This document shows positions 30,219 through 39,316 of a DNA stretch of 64,000 nt, one piece after another. The DNA comes from Vulcanimicrobiota bacterium (GTDB lineage Bacteria > Vulcanimicrobiota > Vulcanimicrobiia > Vulcanimicrobiales > Vulcanimicrobiaceae), in NCBI GenBank assembly GCA_003161435.1, contig PMOS01000031.1, positions 214,970-278,969 of the forward strand. Reading direction: 5' to 3'. Positions within the stretch are counted from its first letter, which is position 1, and every line of letters begins with the position of its first letter. The notes under the pieces were generated by a model, which was given only the letters and a program-made list of their open reading frames with translations, had not been told where the DNA came from and ran no database searches. Position numbers and translations under genes: made by a program.

Positions 30219-30844
30219 CGGCGTACCTGTTCGGCGGACGACGCCGACTCGAGGTCCTTGTCGATGCCGCGCGGGGTCAGGTAGTAGGCGGTCACCAAGA
30301 GATAGAGTACGACGCTGACCGCCGGCGCGACGAGCGAAGCCAGCATCGCGACGACATAGGTCACCCAGCCGACGCGGTACGCGAACGTCGTCTGGCGGAT
30401 CGTCGTTTCGGAGACGCTGCTCGCGAACGCGCGGCTGCGCGTGATGTGGATGAGGAGCGCGTTGTACATCGTCGAGCACATCGTGAGCGTGAGACCGTAC
30501 AGGAACGTCGACGAGCGCATCGATGGATATGCGCCCAGCGTCGAGGTCGCGAACGGGATGAAGACGGTCCCCGCCAGCAGCGCAAGGTTCAGCAGCACCG
30601 TCTGGCGATCGATGCGGCTCACGAGACGAAACAGGGCGTGGTGGTTCTGCCACATGATGCCGATCACCGCGAAGCTCAGCAGGTAGGCCAGCACGTTCGG
30701 CCACAGGCGGAGCAGCGCGTGCGCAAGCTCCGCCTCGGAGGGCGGCGGGTTGCGGAAGACGGGCAGCGTCAGGCCCAGGATCAGCACCGTGATCGCGAAG
30801 GCGAACACACCGTCGGTGAAGGCTTCGAATCGCGCCTTGTTCAT
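30215..30844 (-). CDS. TMEM175/DUF1211-family potassium-channel-like membrane protein
   Basis: 209 residues, about six membrane helices. The family signature is at the N-terminus: RFEAFTDGVFAFAITVLIL, followed by FAVIGIMWQNHHALF. Bacterial TMEM175 proteins are tetrameric, weakly K+-selective channels. The gene is inserted between livH and livM and overlaps livM by four bases, an unusual place for a channel; the remaining importer genes are intact on both sides. The second repeat seen in animal homologues is absent, as in other bacterial members. Confidence 0.9.
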   Translation of the reverse strand: MNKARFEAFTDGVFAFAITVLILGLTLPVFRNPPPSEAELAHALLRLWPNVLAYLLSFAVIGIMWQNHHALFRLVSRIDRQTVLLNLALLAGTVFIPFATSTLGAYPSMRSSTFLYGLTLTMCSTMYNALLIHITRSRAFASSVSETTIRQTTFAYRVGWVTYVVAMLASLVAPAVSVVLYLLVTAYYLTPRGIDKDLESASSAEQVRR

Positions 30845-30871
30845 GATTCGGCGATCACGCTGCGCACGCGG

Positions 30872-31738
30872 CTACGCGGCTCGCTTTCCGAGCAGGCCCG
30901 CGGGCGCCAGCAACAACACGAGGATGAACAGAAAATAGGGCGCGGCCTCGGCCAGCGTCGCGCCGAGCAGATAACTGCTGAACGACTCGGTGAGGCCGAG
31001 GATCAGCGCGCCGAGCACGGCACCGGTGTAGTTGCCCAGACCCCCGATCACCACCACCGCGAACGCGTTCACCGTGTAGAGTACGCCTTGCTGCGCGTTG
31101 ACGTTGAACAGAAAGCTGACCAGCGTCCCGGCGGCGCACGCGATCGCCGTGCCGGTCGCGAACCCGAGCGTGCGCACGCGGTCGACGTCGATCCCGCACG
31201 CCAGCGCGCCCTCGAGGTGCTGGCTCGTCGCGCGGATCGCCCGGCCCAGCAGCGTCGAGCGCAGCAGGATCGCGAACCCGACCGACAGCACCAGCGCCGC
31301 GACGAAGGCGAGTAGTCGCGCCTGCGGGATCGAGATCGGGCCGAGCTGGTACGCGCCGGTCAAAAACGGGACCGAGACGAAGCTCCCGCCGAACAGCGCC
31401 AGCCCGCCGCCGGCCAGGAAATACGAAAGGCCGAACGTCAGCGTGAGCGACGATGCTTCGGCCGATGCGATCTCGCGCGGCAGCCGGCGCAGCAGAAAAC
31501 GGTGCACCAGCGCGCCGGCGACGAACCCGAACACGATCGTGACCGGAAGCAGCAAGAGCGGGTTGATGCCGAACTGCGTGAAGGCGTAGGCGCACAGCAC
31601 CGCGGCCAGCACGACGAAATCTCCGTGCGCAAGATTCACCACGCGCATCACGCCGAAGATGATGTTGAAGCCCAGCGCGGAGAGCGCGAGGACGCCGCCC
31701 AGCAAGATCCCGTTGATCGCGAGCTGGAGCGCGATCAC
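30872..31738 (-). CDS. livH: LIV-type ABC transporter permease LivH
   Basis: 288 residues, eight or so membrane helices. GVMRVVNLAHGDFVVLAA at the N-terminus and the ATSQHLEGALACGIDVDRVRTL cytoplasmic loop are typical. Starts at GTG, overlapping the dehydrogenase gene stop (GTGA). The segment GGLGNYTGAVLGALILGLTE is the conserved C-terminal pore helix. Confidence 0.92.
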   Translation of the reverse strand: MIALQLAINGILLGGVLALSALGFNIIFGVMRVVNLAHGDFVVLAAVLCAYAFTQFGINPLLLLPVTIVFGFVAGALVHRFLLRRLPREIASAEASSLTLTFGLSYFLAGGGLALFGGSFVSVPFLTGAYQLGPISIPQARLLAFVAALVLSVGFAILLRSTLLGRAIRATSQHLEGALACGIDVDRVRTLGFATGTAIACAAGTLVSFLFNVNAQQGVLYTVNAFAVVVIGGLGNYTGAVLGALILGLTESFSSYLLGATLAEAAPYFLFILVLLLAPAGLLGKRAA

Positions 31739-32631
31739 GGTGCGGGGCCCGGTCGCGAGTCGATGCCCGCCAAGCGGGCGAGGGTGTGGAACAGCACCGC
31801 GAAGTCGTACTCCCCCAGCCCCATCGCGCGGGTCGCGGTCAGCATCTCGTTCGCGACCGACGTCGTGGGCAGCGGCACGTCGACTTGCTGACCCAAGCGC
31901 AGGGCGAGGTTGAGGTCCTTCTGCATCATCTCGACGCCGAACCATGCCTTCTCGGGCATGTTCAAGATGAACGGCGCGCGATAGGCGAGCATCGGCGAGC
32001 AAACGACGCCGCCCAGCATGATCTCCAGCGCGACCTCGCGTGCGATTCCGCTCTTCTCCGCCAGCAGGACGCCTTCGCTCAGCGCCAAGATCTGAACGGG
32101 CAAGTTCAGGTTCAGCGCGACCTTCATCACCTTGGCGTGACCGATCTCGCCGACGCGCCGCACCGTCGGACCGACGTCGAGCAGCACCAGCCGTGCGCGT
32201 TCGAACGTCGCCTCGTCGCCGCCGCACATCGTCAACAACTTCCCTTGACGGATCGTGAGCGGGCTCCCGAGGACGGCCGCGTCGAGCAACGCCGCGCCGG
32301 TCGCCGTCACCCGTTCGCCGAGCGCGCGAATCGTCGCCGGCGAAACCGTGCTGAGCTCGACCCAGATCTTGCCGGGCTGCAGCCCGGCGAGGATTCCGTC
32401 GGAACCGGCGGCGACCGCTTCGAGCGCGTCGTCGTTGGTGACCATGCTGAGCACGATGTCGCTGCCGTCGGTCACCGCGCGCGGCGAATCGGCCCAGCGC
32501 ATCCCCTTGTCGATCAGCGGCTGCGCCTTGCTGCGCGTGCGGTTGAAGGCCAACGGTTGGTGGCCCGCCAGCAAGAGCCGTTCCATGATGCCGGCGCCCA
32601 TCTCGCCGAGGCCGACCATCCCGATCTTCAT
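31735..32631 (-). CDS. 3-hydroxyisobutyrate dehydrogenase family oxidoreductase
   Basis: 298 residues: N-terminal Rossmann domain (MKIGMVGLGEMGAGIMERLL), substrate segment DAAVLGSPLTIRQGKLLTMCGG, and the catalytic Lys in GHAKVMKVALN, followed by an all-helical C-terminal domain. The family oxidises beta-hydroxyacids with NAD(P). The Arg/Asn pattern after the GxGxxG (NRTRSKA) favours NADP. Position upstream of livH in a LIV operon suggests that it acts on a breakdown product of the imported compound (inference). Confidence 0.9.
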   Translation of the reverse strand: MKIGMVGLGEMGAGIMERLLLAGHQPLAFNRTRSKAQPLIDKGMRWADSPRAVTDGSDIVLSMVTNDDALEAVAAGSDGILAGLQPGKIWVELSTVSPATIRALGERVTATGAALLDAAVLGSPLTIRQGKLLTMCGGDEATFERARLVLLDVGPTVRRVGEIGHAKVMKVALNLNLPVQILALSEGVLLAEKSGIAREVALEIMLGGVVCSPMLAYRAPFILNMPEKAWFGVEMMQKDLNLALRLGQQVDVPLPTTSVANEMLTATRAMGLGEYDFAVLFHTLARLAGIDSRPGPAP

Positions 32632-33908
32632 CGCGGCTGCGCTCCGAAATCGTAGGCGTTGGCGACGAACAGCTCTTGAGCCGGGAACCGGGTGATGACG
32701 CTCGCGCCGCTCTTGGTCACGACGATCTCTTCCTCGATGCGTGCCGCCGAGAAGCCGTCGGACGCCGGGCAGTACGTTTCCAAGGCGAAGACCATCCCTT
32801 CCTTGATCTCCATCGGGTGTTCGATCGAGTTCAAGCGGCTGATGACGGGCCGTTCGTGCAGCGCCAAACCCAAGCCGTGTCCGAACTGCAGCCCGAAGGC
32901 TTCCATCTCGCTCGTAAACCCGAAATCCTCGGCTTTCGGCCAAACGCGCGCCACGACGTCGGTCGTGATCCCCGGGCGAATCAGCGCGATCGACGCGTCG
33001 ATCCACTCGCGTGCCCGCTTGTAGGCGTCACGCTGCGGTGTGGTGGCAAAGCCGACGTTGAACGTGCGGTAATAGCACGTGCGGTAGCCGTTGAACGCGG
33101 ACATGATGTCGAAGAACGCCTGATCGCCGGGCCGGATGAGACGATCGGAAAAGTTGTGCGGGTGCGGATTGCAGCGTTCGCCGGAAACCGCGTTGATCGA
33201 CTCGACGTCGTCGGAGCCGAGCTCGTAGAGCTTCTTGGTCGCAAGCGCGACGATCTGGTTCTCGCGAATCCCCGGCTTGAGCGCCTCGACGATGTCCTGG
33301 TACGCGCCGTCGACCAGCGCCGCGGACGTGCTGAGCAACAGGATCTCGTCCCACGATTTGATCTCGCGCGCGTCGTGCATCGTCTGCTGACCGTCGCGCA
33401 CGGTCAGTCCGAGTTTCTGCAGCTCGAAGATGAGCGGGAGCTCGACGATGTCGATCCCGAGCGGCATCTTCTCGACGCCCGCCTCTTTGAGCAACGATAC
33501 GATTTCGGCGGCCGCGCCCGCGAACAGACCCGCTTGCGGGTCGATCGCTCCGCGCAACCCGAGCAGCCCGGCGTGGATATGATCCGTCTCCAGCCACGGG
33601 CAATACAGCCGGTGATGCTTCGCCGCCGAGCCGAAGTCCCAGACGTGCGGCTCGCCGGTCCGCGTGAGCAGCGCGTAGCGCGTCATCTTGTCGCGCGACC
33701 ACTCGCCGATCGCCGTCGAGGTCACGTAGCGAACGTTGTTGACGTCGAACAGCAACAGCGCACCGAGCTCGGACGCTTCGAGCGCCGCTCGAGCCCGCGC
33801 CAGCCGGTACGAGCGCAAACGGTCGAAGTCGACCCGCTGCTCGAAGTCGACGCCCATCGTACCGGGCGCGGGGATCGGACGCGAGTCTCCGTGTGCCTGG
33901 ATGCTCAT
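32628..33908 (-). CDS. M24 (creatinase/aminopeptidase P) family protein with a metal-ligand substitution
   Basis: 426 residues: an N-terminal creatinase-like domain (about 1-180) and a pita-bread domain. Of the five M24 metal ligands I can place Asp267, His344, Glu377 and Glu392, but the second Asp is Cys278 (GYRTCYYRTF in place of a GY..D..RT pattern). This subgroup may therefore not be a standard dinuclear peptidase. DMSP lyase DddP and creatinase are in the same superfamily, so a non-peptidase reaction is possible. ATGA overlap with the dehydrogenase gene. Confidence 0.85.
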   Translation of the reverse strand: MSIQAHGDSRPIPAPGTMGVDFEQRVDFDRLRSYRLARARAALEASELGALLLFDVNNVRYVTSTAIGEWSRDKMTRYALLTRTGEPHVWDFGSAAKHHRLYCPWLETDHIHAGLLGLRGAIDPQAGLFAGAAAEIVSLLKEAGVEKMPLGIDIVELPLIFELQKLGLTVRDGQQTMHDAREIKSWDEILLLSTSAALVDGAYQDIVEALKPGIRENQIVALATKKLYELGSDDVESINAVSGERCNPHPHNFSDRLIRPGDQAFFDIMSAFNGYRTCYYRTFNVGFATTPQRDAYKRAREWIDASIALIRPGITTDVVARVWPKAEDFGFTSEMEAFGLQFGHGLGLALHERPVISRLNSIEHPMEIKEGMVFALETYCPASDGFSAARIEEEIVVTKSGASVITRFPAQELFVANAYDFGAQPR

Positions 33909-33952
33909 CGCCCGCGGCTTCGCTAGCAGGGTGGGGAAAAACCCCCGCCCTG

Positions 33953-34696
33953 CTACAACCAGCGAAAGGTTCGGGCGCTTATGACGGTGCCGGCGATGGT
34001 CCACAGCGCCAGCATCCCGAGCCACGCACCGTAGTGCGACAGCGGTGCACCATAGATCGAGACGTCGCGAAACGTGTCGATGAATTGCGTCGACGGAAGC
34101 AATCGCAGCGCGGAGCTCACCGCGTGCGGAAAGCGGTCGATCGGGATGTAGGCGTCCGAGAGAAAGGCCAGCGGTACGGTCAGCACCGATGCGATGTTGT
34201 TCGCGCTCTCGGTCGTGCGCGCCAACGCGCCGACGATCGTTCCCAGCGAGACGAACGTGGCGGTGCCGAGCAGCAGCACCGCCAGGATCTCCCACGGGCG
34301 GCCGATGACGTGCACGTGGAAGACCAACCCGCCGACCGCGATCAAGATGACCGCCTGCGCCGCGAGCAACGTCATTCGGTACGCGACGAGCGAGGCGAAG
34401 AATACCCACGGCGGCATCGGGGTGAGGTAAACGCGCCGCAGCAGATGCTTCTCGCGGAAGGTCGCCAGCATCACGCCCACGCCCCAGAAACCCGAGCTGA
34501 GCACCTGCGCCCCGATGATCCCCGGCACCAGAAAGCCCGACGACCCGGAGTTCGGGCCGCTCGAGAACGCGAACGAGAACAGGACCAGAAAAAACACGGG
34601 CATCGCGAGCGTCCAGAAGATCAGCTCACCATCACGTTGGAAATACCAGACGAAGTTCATCTTCGTTTGGACCAGGAACATCCGCAGCGCGCTCAT
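33953..34696 (-). CDS. ABC-2 type transporter permease
   Basis: 247 residues with six membrane helices, beginning MSALRMFLVQTKMNFVWYFQRD. The ABC-2 motif region is GTIVGALARTTESANNIASVLTVPLAFLSDAYIPIDRFP. It pairs with the ATPase encoded just upstream (four-base overlap) as an exporter for a drug, lipid or polysaccharide. A 44-bp gap separates it from the M24 gene. Confidence 0.92.
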   Translation of the reverse strand: MSALRMFLVQTKMNFVWYFQRDGELIFWTLAMPVFFLVLFSFAFSSGPNSGSSGFLVPGIIGAQVLSSGFWGVGVMLATFREKHLLRRVYLTPMPPWVFFASLVAYRMTLLAAQAVILIAVGGLVFHVHVIGRPWEILAVLLLGTATFVSLGTIVGALARTTESANNIASVLTVPLAFLSDAYIPIDRFPHAVSSALRLLPSTQFIDTFRDVSIYGAPLSHYGAWLGMLALWTIAGTVISARTFRWL

Positions 34697-35619
34697 TGTG
34701 CCGACTCCAGCAGCGTCTCGCCGGTCAGGGCAACGAACGCGTCTTCCAATGTCGGCCGGTGCATGTCGAGCGAGTCGACCTTCGCACCGATCGCGTTCGC
34801 GTGGGTGACGATCGCGGCCAGCGCAAGCCCCGGCTCGCCGTGCGTCGCGAGCTTCCAGCACTGCTCGGTCTGCGTCCATGCGCCCAGCGCTTGCAGCGCG
34901 GTGTCGGGAGCGAAGCGGTCCGCCGCGATCGAGACGGTCGCATCACCACCGTACTGAGCGACGAGGTCGGCAGGGGGCGCATCGGCGACGATCCGTCCGC
35001 GCTGGAGGACGCAGATGCGGTCGCAGAGGCGCTCCGCCTCTTCGATATAGTGCGTGGTGAGCACGATCGTCTTACCGGCCTCTCGCAAACGCTCGACCTC
35101 GGCCCACATGATCCGCCGGCCGAAGGCATCCATCCCGGCGCTAGGCTCATCGAGGAACAGGACGTCGGGATCGTGCTGGAGCGCCAGCGCGAGCGCCAGA
35201 CGCTGCTGCTCGCCGCCCGACATTTGCGCGATTTCCCGGTCGAGCTTGCCGTCGAGCCCGACGCGCTCGGCCATCTCGGCCCCGCGGGGTGCGATACCGT
35301 AGTAAGCGGCGTACAGCTCGAGCACCTCGCCGGCGTTTGCCTTCTCGGGCAACGAGGTTGCCTGAAGCTGCACGCCGATGCGCGGCCGGAGCGCGGCGAG
35401 GCCGGCCGAGCGGGTCGGGTCGAGGCCGAGCACGCGAATCGAGCCGGCCGTCGGTTTGCCGAGGCCGATACAGCATTCGAGCGTTGTCGTCTTCCCCGCG
35501 CCGTTGCGCCCGAGCAGCCCGAAAATCGTCCCGGACGGCACCGCGAAGCTGATGCCGTCGACGGCCGCGAGGCTCCCGTACCGCTTCACCAGCGCTTCGA
35601 CGACGATTGCTTGCTCCAC
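34693..35619 (-). CDS. ABC-2 type transporter ATP-binding protein
   Basis: 308 residues with Walker A GRNGAGKTT, signature MSGGEQQRL, Walker B VLFLDEPSAGMD and the H-loop TTHYIEEAERL, then a C-terminal extension of about 90 residues typical of DrrA/NatA-type exporters. GTG 35619 gives a normal N-terminus (EQAIVVEALVKRYGS); a TTG at 35655 is an alternative. It is the first gene of the long minus-strand run. Confidence 0.92.
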   Translation of the reverse strand: MEQAIVVEALVKRYGSLAAVDGISFAVPSGTIFGLLGRNGAGKTTTLECCIGLGKPTAGSIRVLGLDPTRSAGLAALRPRIGVQLQATSLPEKANAGEVLELYAAYYGIAPRGAEMAERVGLDGKLDREIAQMSGGEQQRLALALALQHDPDVLFLDEPSAGMDAFGRRIMWAEVERLREAGKTIVLTTHYIEEAERLCDRICVLQRGRIVADAPPADLVAQYGGDATVSIAADRFAPDTALQALGAWTQTEQCWKLATHGEPGLALAAIVTHANAIGAKVDSLDMHRPTLEDAFVALTGETLLESAQ

Positions 35620-35815
35620 GCTGATGTGACCGCCGAGGCCGGGCCGAGTTTTCAACCGGCTCAGGAGCCGTTCAGAGTCCGGTGCTACGCTGCGGCCCGG
35701 GCCGAACCGTCGGCGCGCGGGTTCGTCGACCTATCCGCGCTGCCGGCGGCTCGCTCCATCGCCGGTCGAGTAACTGCGTAGGTTCCCGTAGATCGTAAGC
35801 CCGAACTACCGCGGG

Positions 35816-37192
35816 ATGGCTACGACAACGTCGGCCGCGACGCGCGCCGCCGCGGGCAAGGCGCTCCGCTCGAAGACACCGCGCATCAGTCACGGCGTTT
35901 GGGCCCCGCAACCGGACCGCGATCCGCTGGCATTGCTCGCAGCCTCGGAGGAGGGACGCCTCCAGCAACTGCTGGCGCTCAGAGATCAGCGGATGGAGGC
36001 GACGCCGTTCACGTTCTACCGCGGGTCGGCGGTCGTCATGGCGGCCGACCTCGCGCATACGCCGGTCTCGGGGCTGATGGTCCAAGCGGGCGGCGACGCG
36101 CATCTTCTGAACTTCGGCGGGTTCGCGACGCCGGAACGCAACCTGATCTTCGACTTGAACGACTTCGACGAGACGTTCCCCGGCCCGTGGGAGTGGGACG
36201 TCAAACGCCTCGTCACCAGCGTGCTCCTCGCAGCCCGCAATAACGGCTTCAAAGAGGGATCTTGCGAGATCGCGGCTCTCACGGCCGCGGAATCCTACCG
36301 AACAGCGATCAACGATCTCGCGCTGCGGCCGGCTCTCGACGTCTTCTACGCGCGCCTCGACGCGACGAAGATCCTCGATGCCGCGCGCGACGTCTCGATC
36401 CGCGCTCGCCGCGATCGCATCGCCGACGAAGCCGAAACCGCGTCCGTTCGCGCCGCCGTCGATCGGTTTACCGAGATCGTCAATGGCGACCGGCGCTTCA
36501 AGGAGGAACCGCCGGTCCTGTTTCACTCCTCCGAGACCGATCGCACCGGATTCGACATCGAGTCGATCTTCGCGCAGTATCCGCAGACGCTCGGACCCGA
36601 CGTTAGCGCGTTGTTCAAGCGCTATGCGCTGATCGACCACGCCATCAAGGTGGTGGGCGTCGGAAGCGTCGGCACGCGCTGCGGCGTCGGCCTGTTCTCC
36701 GCCGGCGACGACGACATGTTGATCCTGCAAGTAAAAGAGGCGCGCGACTCGGTGCTCGCGCCCTACCTCGGCAAGATCGACTACCCGAATCAAGGCGAGC
36801 GGGTCGTGCGCGGACAGCGCCTCATGCAGGCGGCGAGCGACGTTTTTCTCGGCTGGGCGTCGTCCGGCGATCACGATTTCTACGTCCGTCAATTCAAGGA
36901 CATGAAGGCGTCTGCGCACCTCGAAACCGCGGACCAATATCAGCTCCGCGAGTACGCCCACTGGTGCGCTTGGGCGCTAGCCACCGCGCACGCCCGCTCG
37001 GGCGACGCTGCGGCGATCGCCGGCTACGTCGGCCGGCGCAACACCCTCGACCGCGCGCTGCTCGCCTTCGCGGTAGCGTACGCCGAGCAAGTCACGCTCG
37101 ATCACGCTGCGTTCTCCGCCGCGGTCAAAGCGAGCGAAAGCACGGCCGGCGAGCCCGCGTCGACCGCAGGGACGTCCCCGATACCGGGTTGA
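35816..37192 (+). CDS. DUF2252 family protein
   Basis: 458 residues. Hallmarks are FYRGSAVVMAADL, GDAHLLNFGGFATPERNLIFDLNDFDE, and WDVKRLVTS, which give a kinase-like (aminoglycoside phosphotransferase/HipA-type) fold with a conserved GD.H..NFG element. No substrate is established for the family. It stands alone between the divergent ABC operon and the MerR gene, so its promoter region (35620-35815) is shared with the minus-strand run. Confidence 0.9.
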   Translation: MATTTSAATRAAAGKALRSKTPRISHGVWAPQPDRDPLALLAASEEGRLQQLLALRDQRMEATPFTFYRGSAVVMAADLAHTPVSGLMVQAGGDAHLLNFGGFATPERNLIFDLNDFDETFPGPWEWDVKRLVTSVLLAARNNGFKEGSCEIAALTAAESYRTAINDLALRPALDVFYARLDATKILDAARDVSIRARRDRIADEAETASVRAAVDRFTEIVNGDRRFKEEPPVLFHSSETDRTGFDIESIFAQYPQTLGPDVSALFKRYALIDHAIKVVGVGSVGTRCGVGLFSAGDDDMLILQVKEARDSVLAPYLGKIDYPNQGERVVRGQRLMQAASDVFLGWASSGDHDFYVRQFKDMKASAHLETADQYQLREYAHWCAWALATAHARSGDAAAIAGYVGRRNTLDRALLAFAVAYAEQVTLDHAAFSAAVKASESTAGEPASTAGTSPIPG

Positions 37193-37249
37193 TGTCGCGC
37201 TCGGTGTAGATCGTGTCGACGCCGACATCGCGCGCGGTAGGCGAGAGGC

Positions 37250-37278
37250 TTGTCAAGAACCTTACGTTGACGTAAACT
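37250..37278 (+). promoter_or_regulatory. MerR-type promoter with palindromic operator in the spacer
   Basis: A -35-like TTGTCA (37250-37255) and a -10-like TAAACT (37273-37278) are 17 bp apart. Between them lies a perfect palindrome TTACGT-TG-ACGTAA (37262-37275), ending nine bases before the ATG of the merR-like gene. An operator in the promoter spacer is the hallmark of MerR-family autoregulation, and the TTACGT..ACGTAA core resembles sites known for LiuR-type members. Confidence 0.65.
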
Positions 37279-37284
37279 AGCATT

Positions 37285-37761
37285 ATGTCGCGAATGGCGG
37301 TGCTCGATCGCTCCGGCACCTTGTCGGTCGCCGAGGCTTCGGCCCGACTCGAAGTCAGCGCTCGGACGCTGCGTTACTACGAGGAGCTGGGTTTCTTGAC
37401 GCCGACGCGCACGACCGGCGGCCACCGGCTGTACGGACCGAGCGAGCTCGAGACGGTGGAGCGGATCGGCCGCATGCAGGCGATGGGGTTCTCGCTGGCC
37501 ACGATTCGCAAAGCGTTGCGCTACCGGTCGTACCAAGACGAAACCGGCCGGCCCACCGTCGCGCTGGAAGATCTGCGCCAGCTCGCCGAGGAGGCGCGCG
37601 CCGATGCAGCCGCCGTCCGGGCAAGAATCGTAGCGCTGCGCAGCGAGCTCGAAGAGGCGACCCACGAGGCCGAACAGCTCGAGCACGACGTCGCGTACCT
37701 CGACCGCCGTCTAGCGGAGCGGCTCGCCGCTGCAGTCGAGGCACATGGCCGCAGTCGCTGA
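37285..37761 (+). CDS. MerR-family transcriptional regulator
   Basis: 158 residues: winged helix-turn-helix (TLSVAEASARLEVSARTLRYYEELGFLTP..RTTGGHRLY), then a long dimerisation coiled coil rich in Glu/Arg/Ala. There is no C-terminal Cys cluster or ligand domain, so metal sensing is unlikely. It overlaps the MFS gene by 17 bp and probably controls it and itself through the palindrome upstream. Confidence 0.9.
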   Translation: MSRMAVLDRSGTLSVAEASARLEVSARTLRYYEELGFLTPTRTTGGHRLYGPSELETVERIGRMQAMGFSLATIRKALRYRSYQDETGRPTVALEDLRQLAEEARADAAAVRARIVALRSELEEATHEAEQLEHDVAYLDRRLAERLAAAVEAHGRSR

Positions 37762-39316
37762 ACGGGGCGCGCTCACGCGCGCACCCGTCACCTCCGCCCT
37801 CCCCGCCCCGACGAAGCTCTCGACGCCGAACCCCTGGGTGCTGATCGGCGTCGTCATGGTCGGGAACTTTCTCGGCCCGCTCTACTCGTCGGTGGCGAAC
37901 GTCGTGCTGCCGAACCTCGTCGCGTCGTTCGGCTCGGACGTCGAGACGATGGAGTGGGTCGTGACCGGCTACATGCTCGGCTACTCGATCGCAATGCCGG
38001 TTGCGGGCTGGCTCGCCGATACGTTCGGGCGGCGGCGGATGTACCTGATCGGCCTCGCAATATTCACCGGCGCTTCGGTACTGACCGCATTCGCGTGGGA
38101 CAGCAGCAGCTTGATCGCGTTTCGCATCCTGCAGGCGATCGGCGGCGGGATCGTCTCGCCGACCGCGATGGCGCTCATCACGGACGTCGTGCCCCCGCAG
38201 CAACGCGGCCGCGCGCTGGGCGTATGGGGTCTCGGGATGATGCTGGCCCCGACGTTCGGGCCGGTGGTGAGCGGTTGGATCGTCGACAACTTCGATCAGT
38301 GGCGGCTGATCTTTTTGCTCGGAATCCCGTTCGGCGTCGTCGGTTTGCTGCTCGCGTACGCGAAGCTTCCGCACGATGACAAGCGGATCGCGCGCGCACC
38401 GTTCGACGTATGGGGTTTTGGGCTGCTGACCGTCGCGCTCGCGGCGTTCCTCATCCCGCTCACGCAGGGCGAGCGGGTCGGCTGGGGCGATCCGTCGATC
38501 CTCGGATCGTTCGTAGCCGCCGCCGCGTCGTTCGCTGGGTTCGTGTGGCGCGAGCTGCGCACGCCGCACCCGATGATGGACCTGACGCTCTTTCACGAGC
38601 GCACGTTCTCGATCGCTGTCGGATTGCGCGCGGTGCTCGGGATGGGATACTACTTCGCGATCTTCTTGCTTCCGCTGTTCACGCAGAACGTGCTCGGTTG
38701 GACGCCGACGCTCTCCGGGCTCGTGCTGCTGCCGGCGGGGCTCGCGATGGCGCTACTGATGCCCCTTTCGGGGTCGCTCTCCGACGTGATCGGCGCGCGC
38801 TGGCTGGTGGTCGCCGGGGTCGCAATCTCGACTGCCGGCACGCTGCTGTTCGCGAGCATCGACATCGACTGGGACGTCAGCCGGATCACGATCGACGCGC
38901 TGATCCGAACCGCAGCGCTCGGGCTCATGTTCACCCCGCTGACCGCCGTAGCGCTCGCTTCGGTCCCGCGCACGCGCGCGGGGAGCGCTTCGGGGATCCT
39001 CAACACGGTATGGCAGGTCGGCGGAAGCCTCGGGATCGCGATCGGGCAGACCTACCTCACCACCCGGACCGCGGCCCACCTCTCGGACGACGCGGGCGCA
39101 GTCGTGCTCTCGCGTCCGGCGATCGCGCAGGCGATGCACGCTCTCGGGACGCAGTTCACACCGGCCGTCGCGCAGGCGATGCTCGCGAAGGAGACTGCTC
39201 TCATGGCAACCGTCCAAGCATACGGCGACACGTTCCTTCTCGCGACGCTGGTGATGGCGTGCGGGATCCCGGCCGCGTTGCTGCTGCCCGGAATGCGCGG
39301 ACGATCGCGCGCATGA
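37745..39316 (+). CDS. MFS transporter, DHA2 (EmrB/QacA-like) drug exporter
   Basis: 523 residues, 14 predicted membrane helices. Motif A appears as GWLADTFGRRRMYLIG, and motif C as the GWG-rich helix LGMMLAPTFGPVVSGWIVDNF. This group exports hydrophobic or cationic drugs by proton antiport. Directly downstream of, and overlapping, a MerR regulator, an arrangement typical of inducible efflux. Confidence 0.92.
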   Translation: MAAVAERGALTRAPVTSALPAPTKLSTPNPWVLIGVVMVGNFLGPLYSSVANVVLPNLVASFGSDVETMEWVVTGYMLGYSIAMPVAGWLADTFGRRRMYLIGLAIFTGASVLTAFAWDSSSLIAFRILQAIGGGIVSPTAMALITDVVPPQQRGRALGVWGLGMMLAPTFGPVVSGWIVDNFDQWRLIFLLGIPFGVVGLLLAYAKLPHDDKRIARAPFDVWGFGLLTVALAAFLIPLTQGERVGWGDPSILGSFVAAAASFAGFVWRELRTPHPMMDLTLFHERTFSIAVGLRAVLGMGYYFAIFLLPLFTQNVLGWTPTLSGLVLLPAGLAMALLMPLSGSLSDVIGARWLVVAGVAISTAGTLLFASIDIDWDVSRITIDALIRTAALGLMFTPLTAVALASVPRTRAGSASGILNTVWQVGGSLGIAIGQTYLTTRTAAHLSDDAGAVVLSRPAIAQAMHALGTQFTPAVAQAMLAKETALMATVQAYGDTFLLATLVMACGIPAALLLPGMRGRSRA

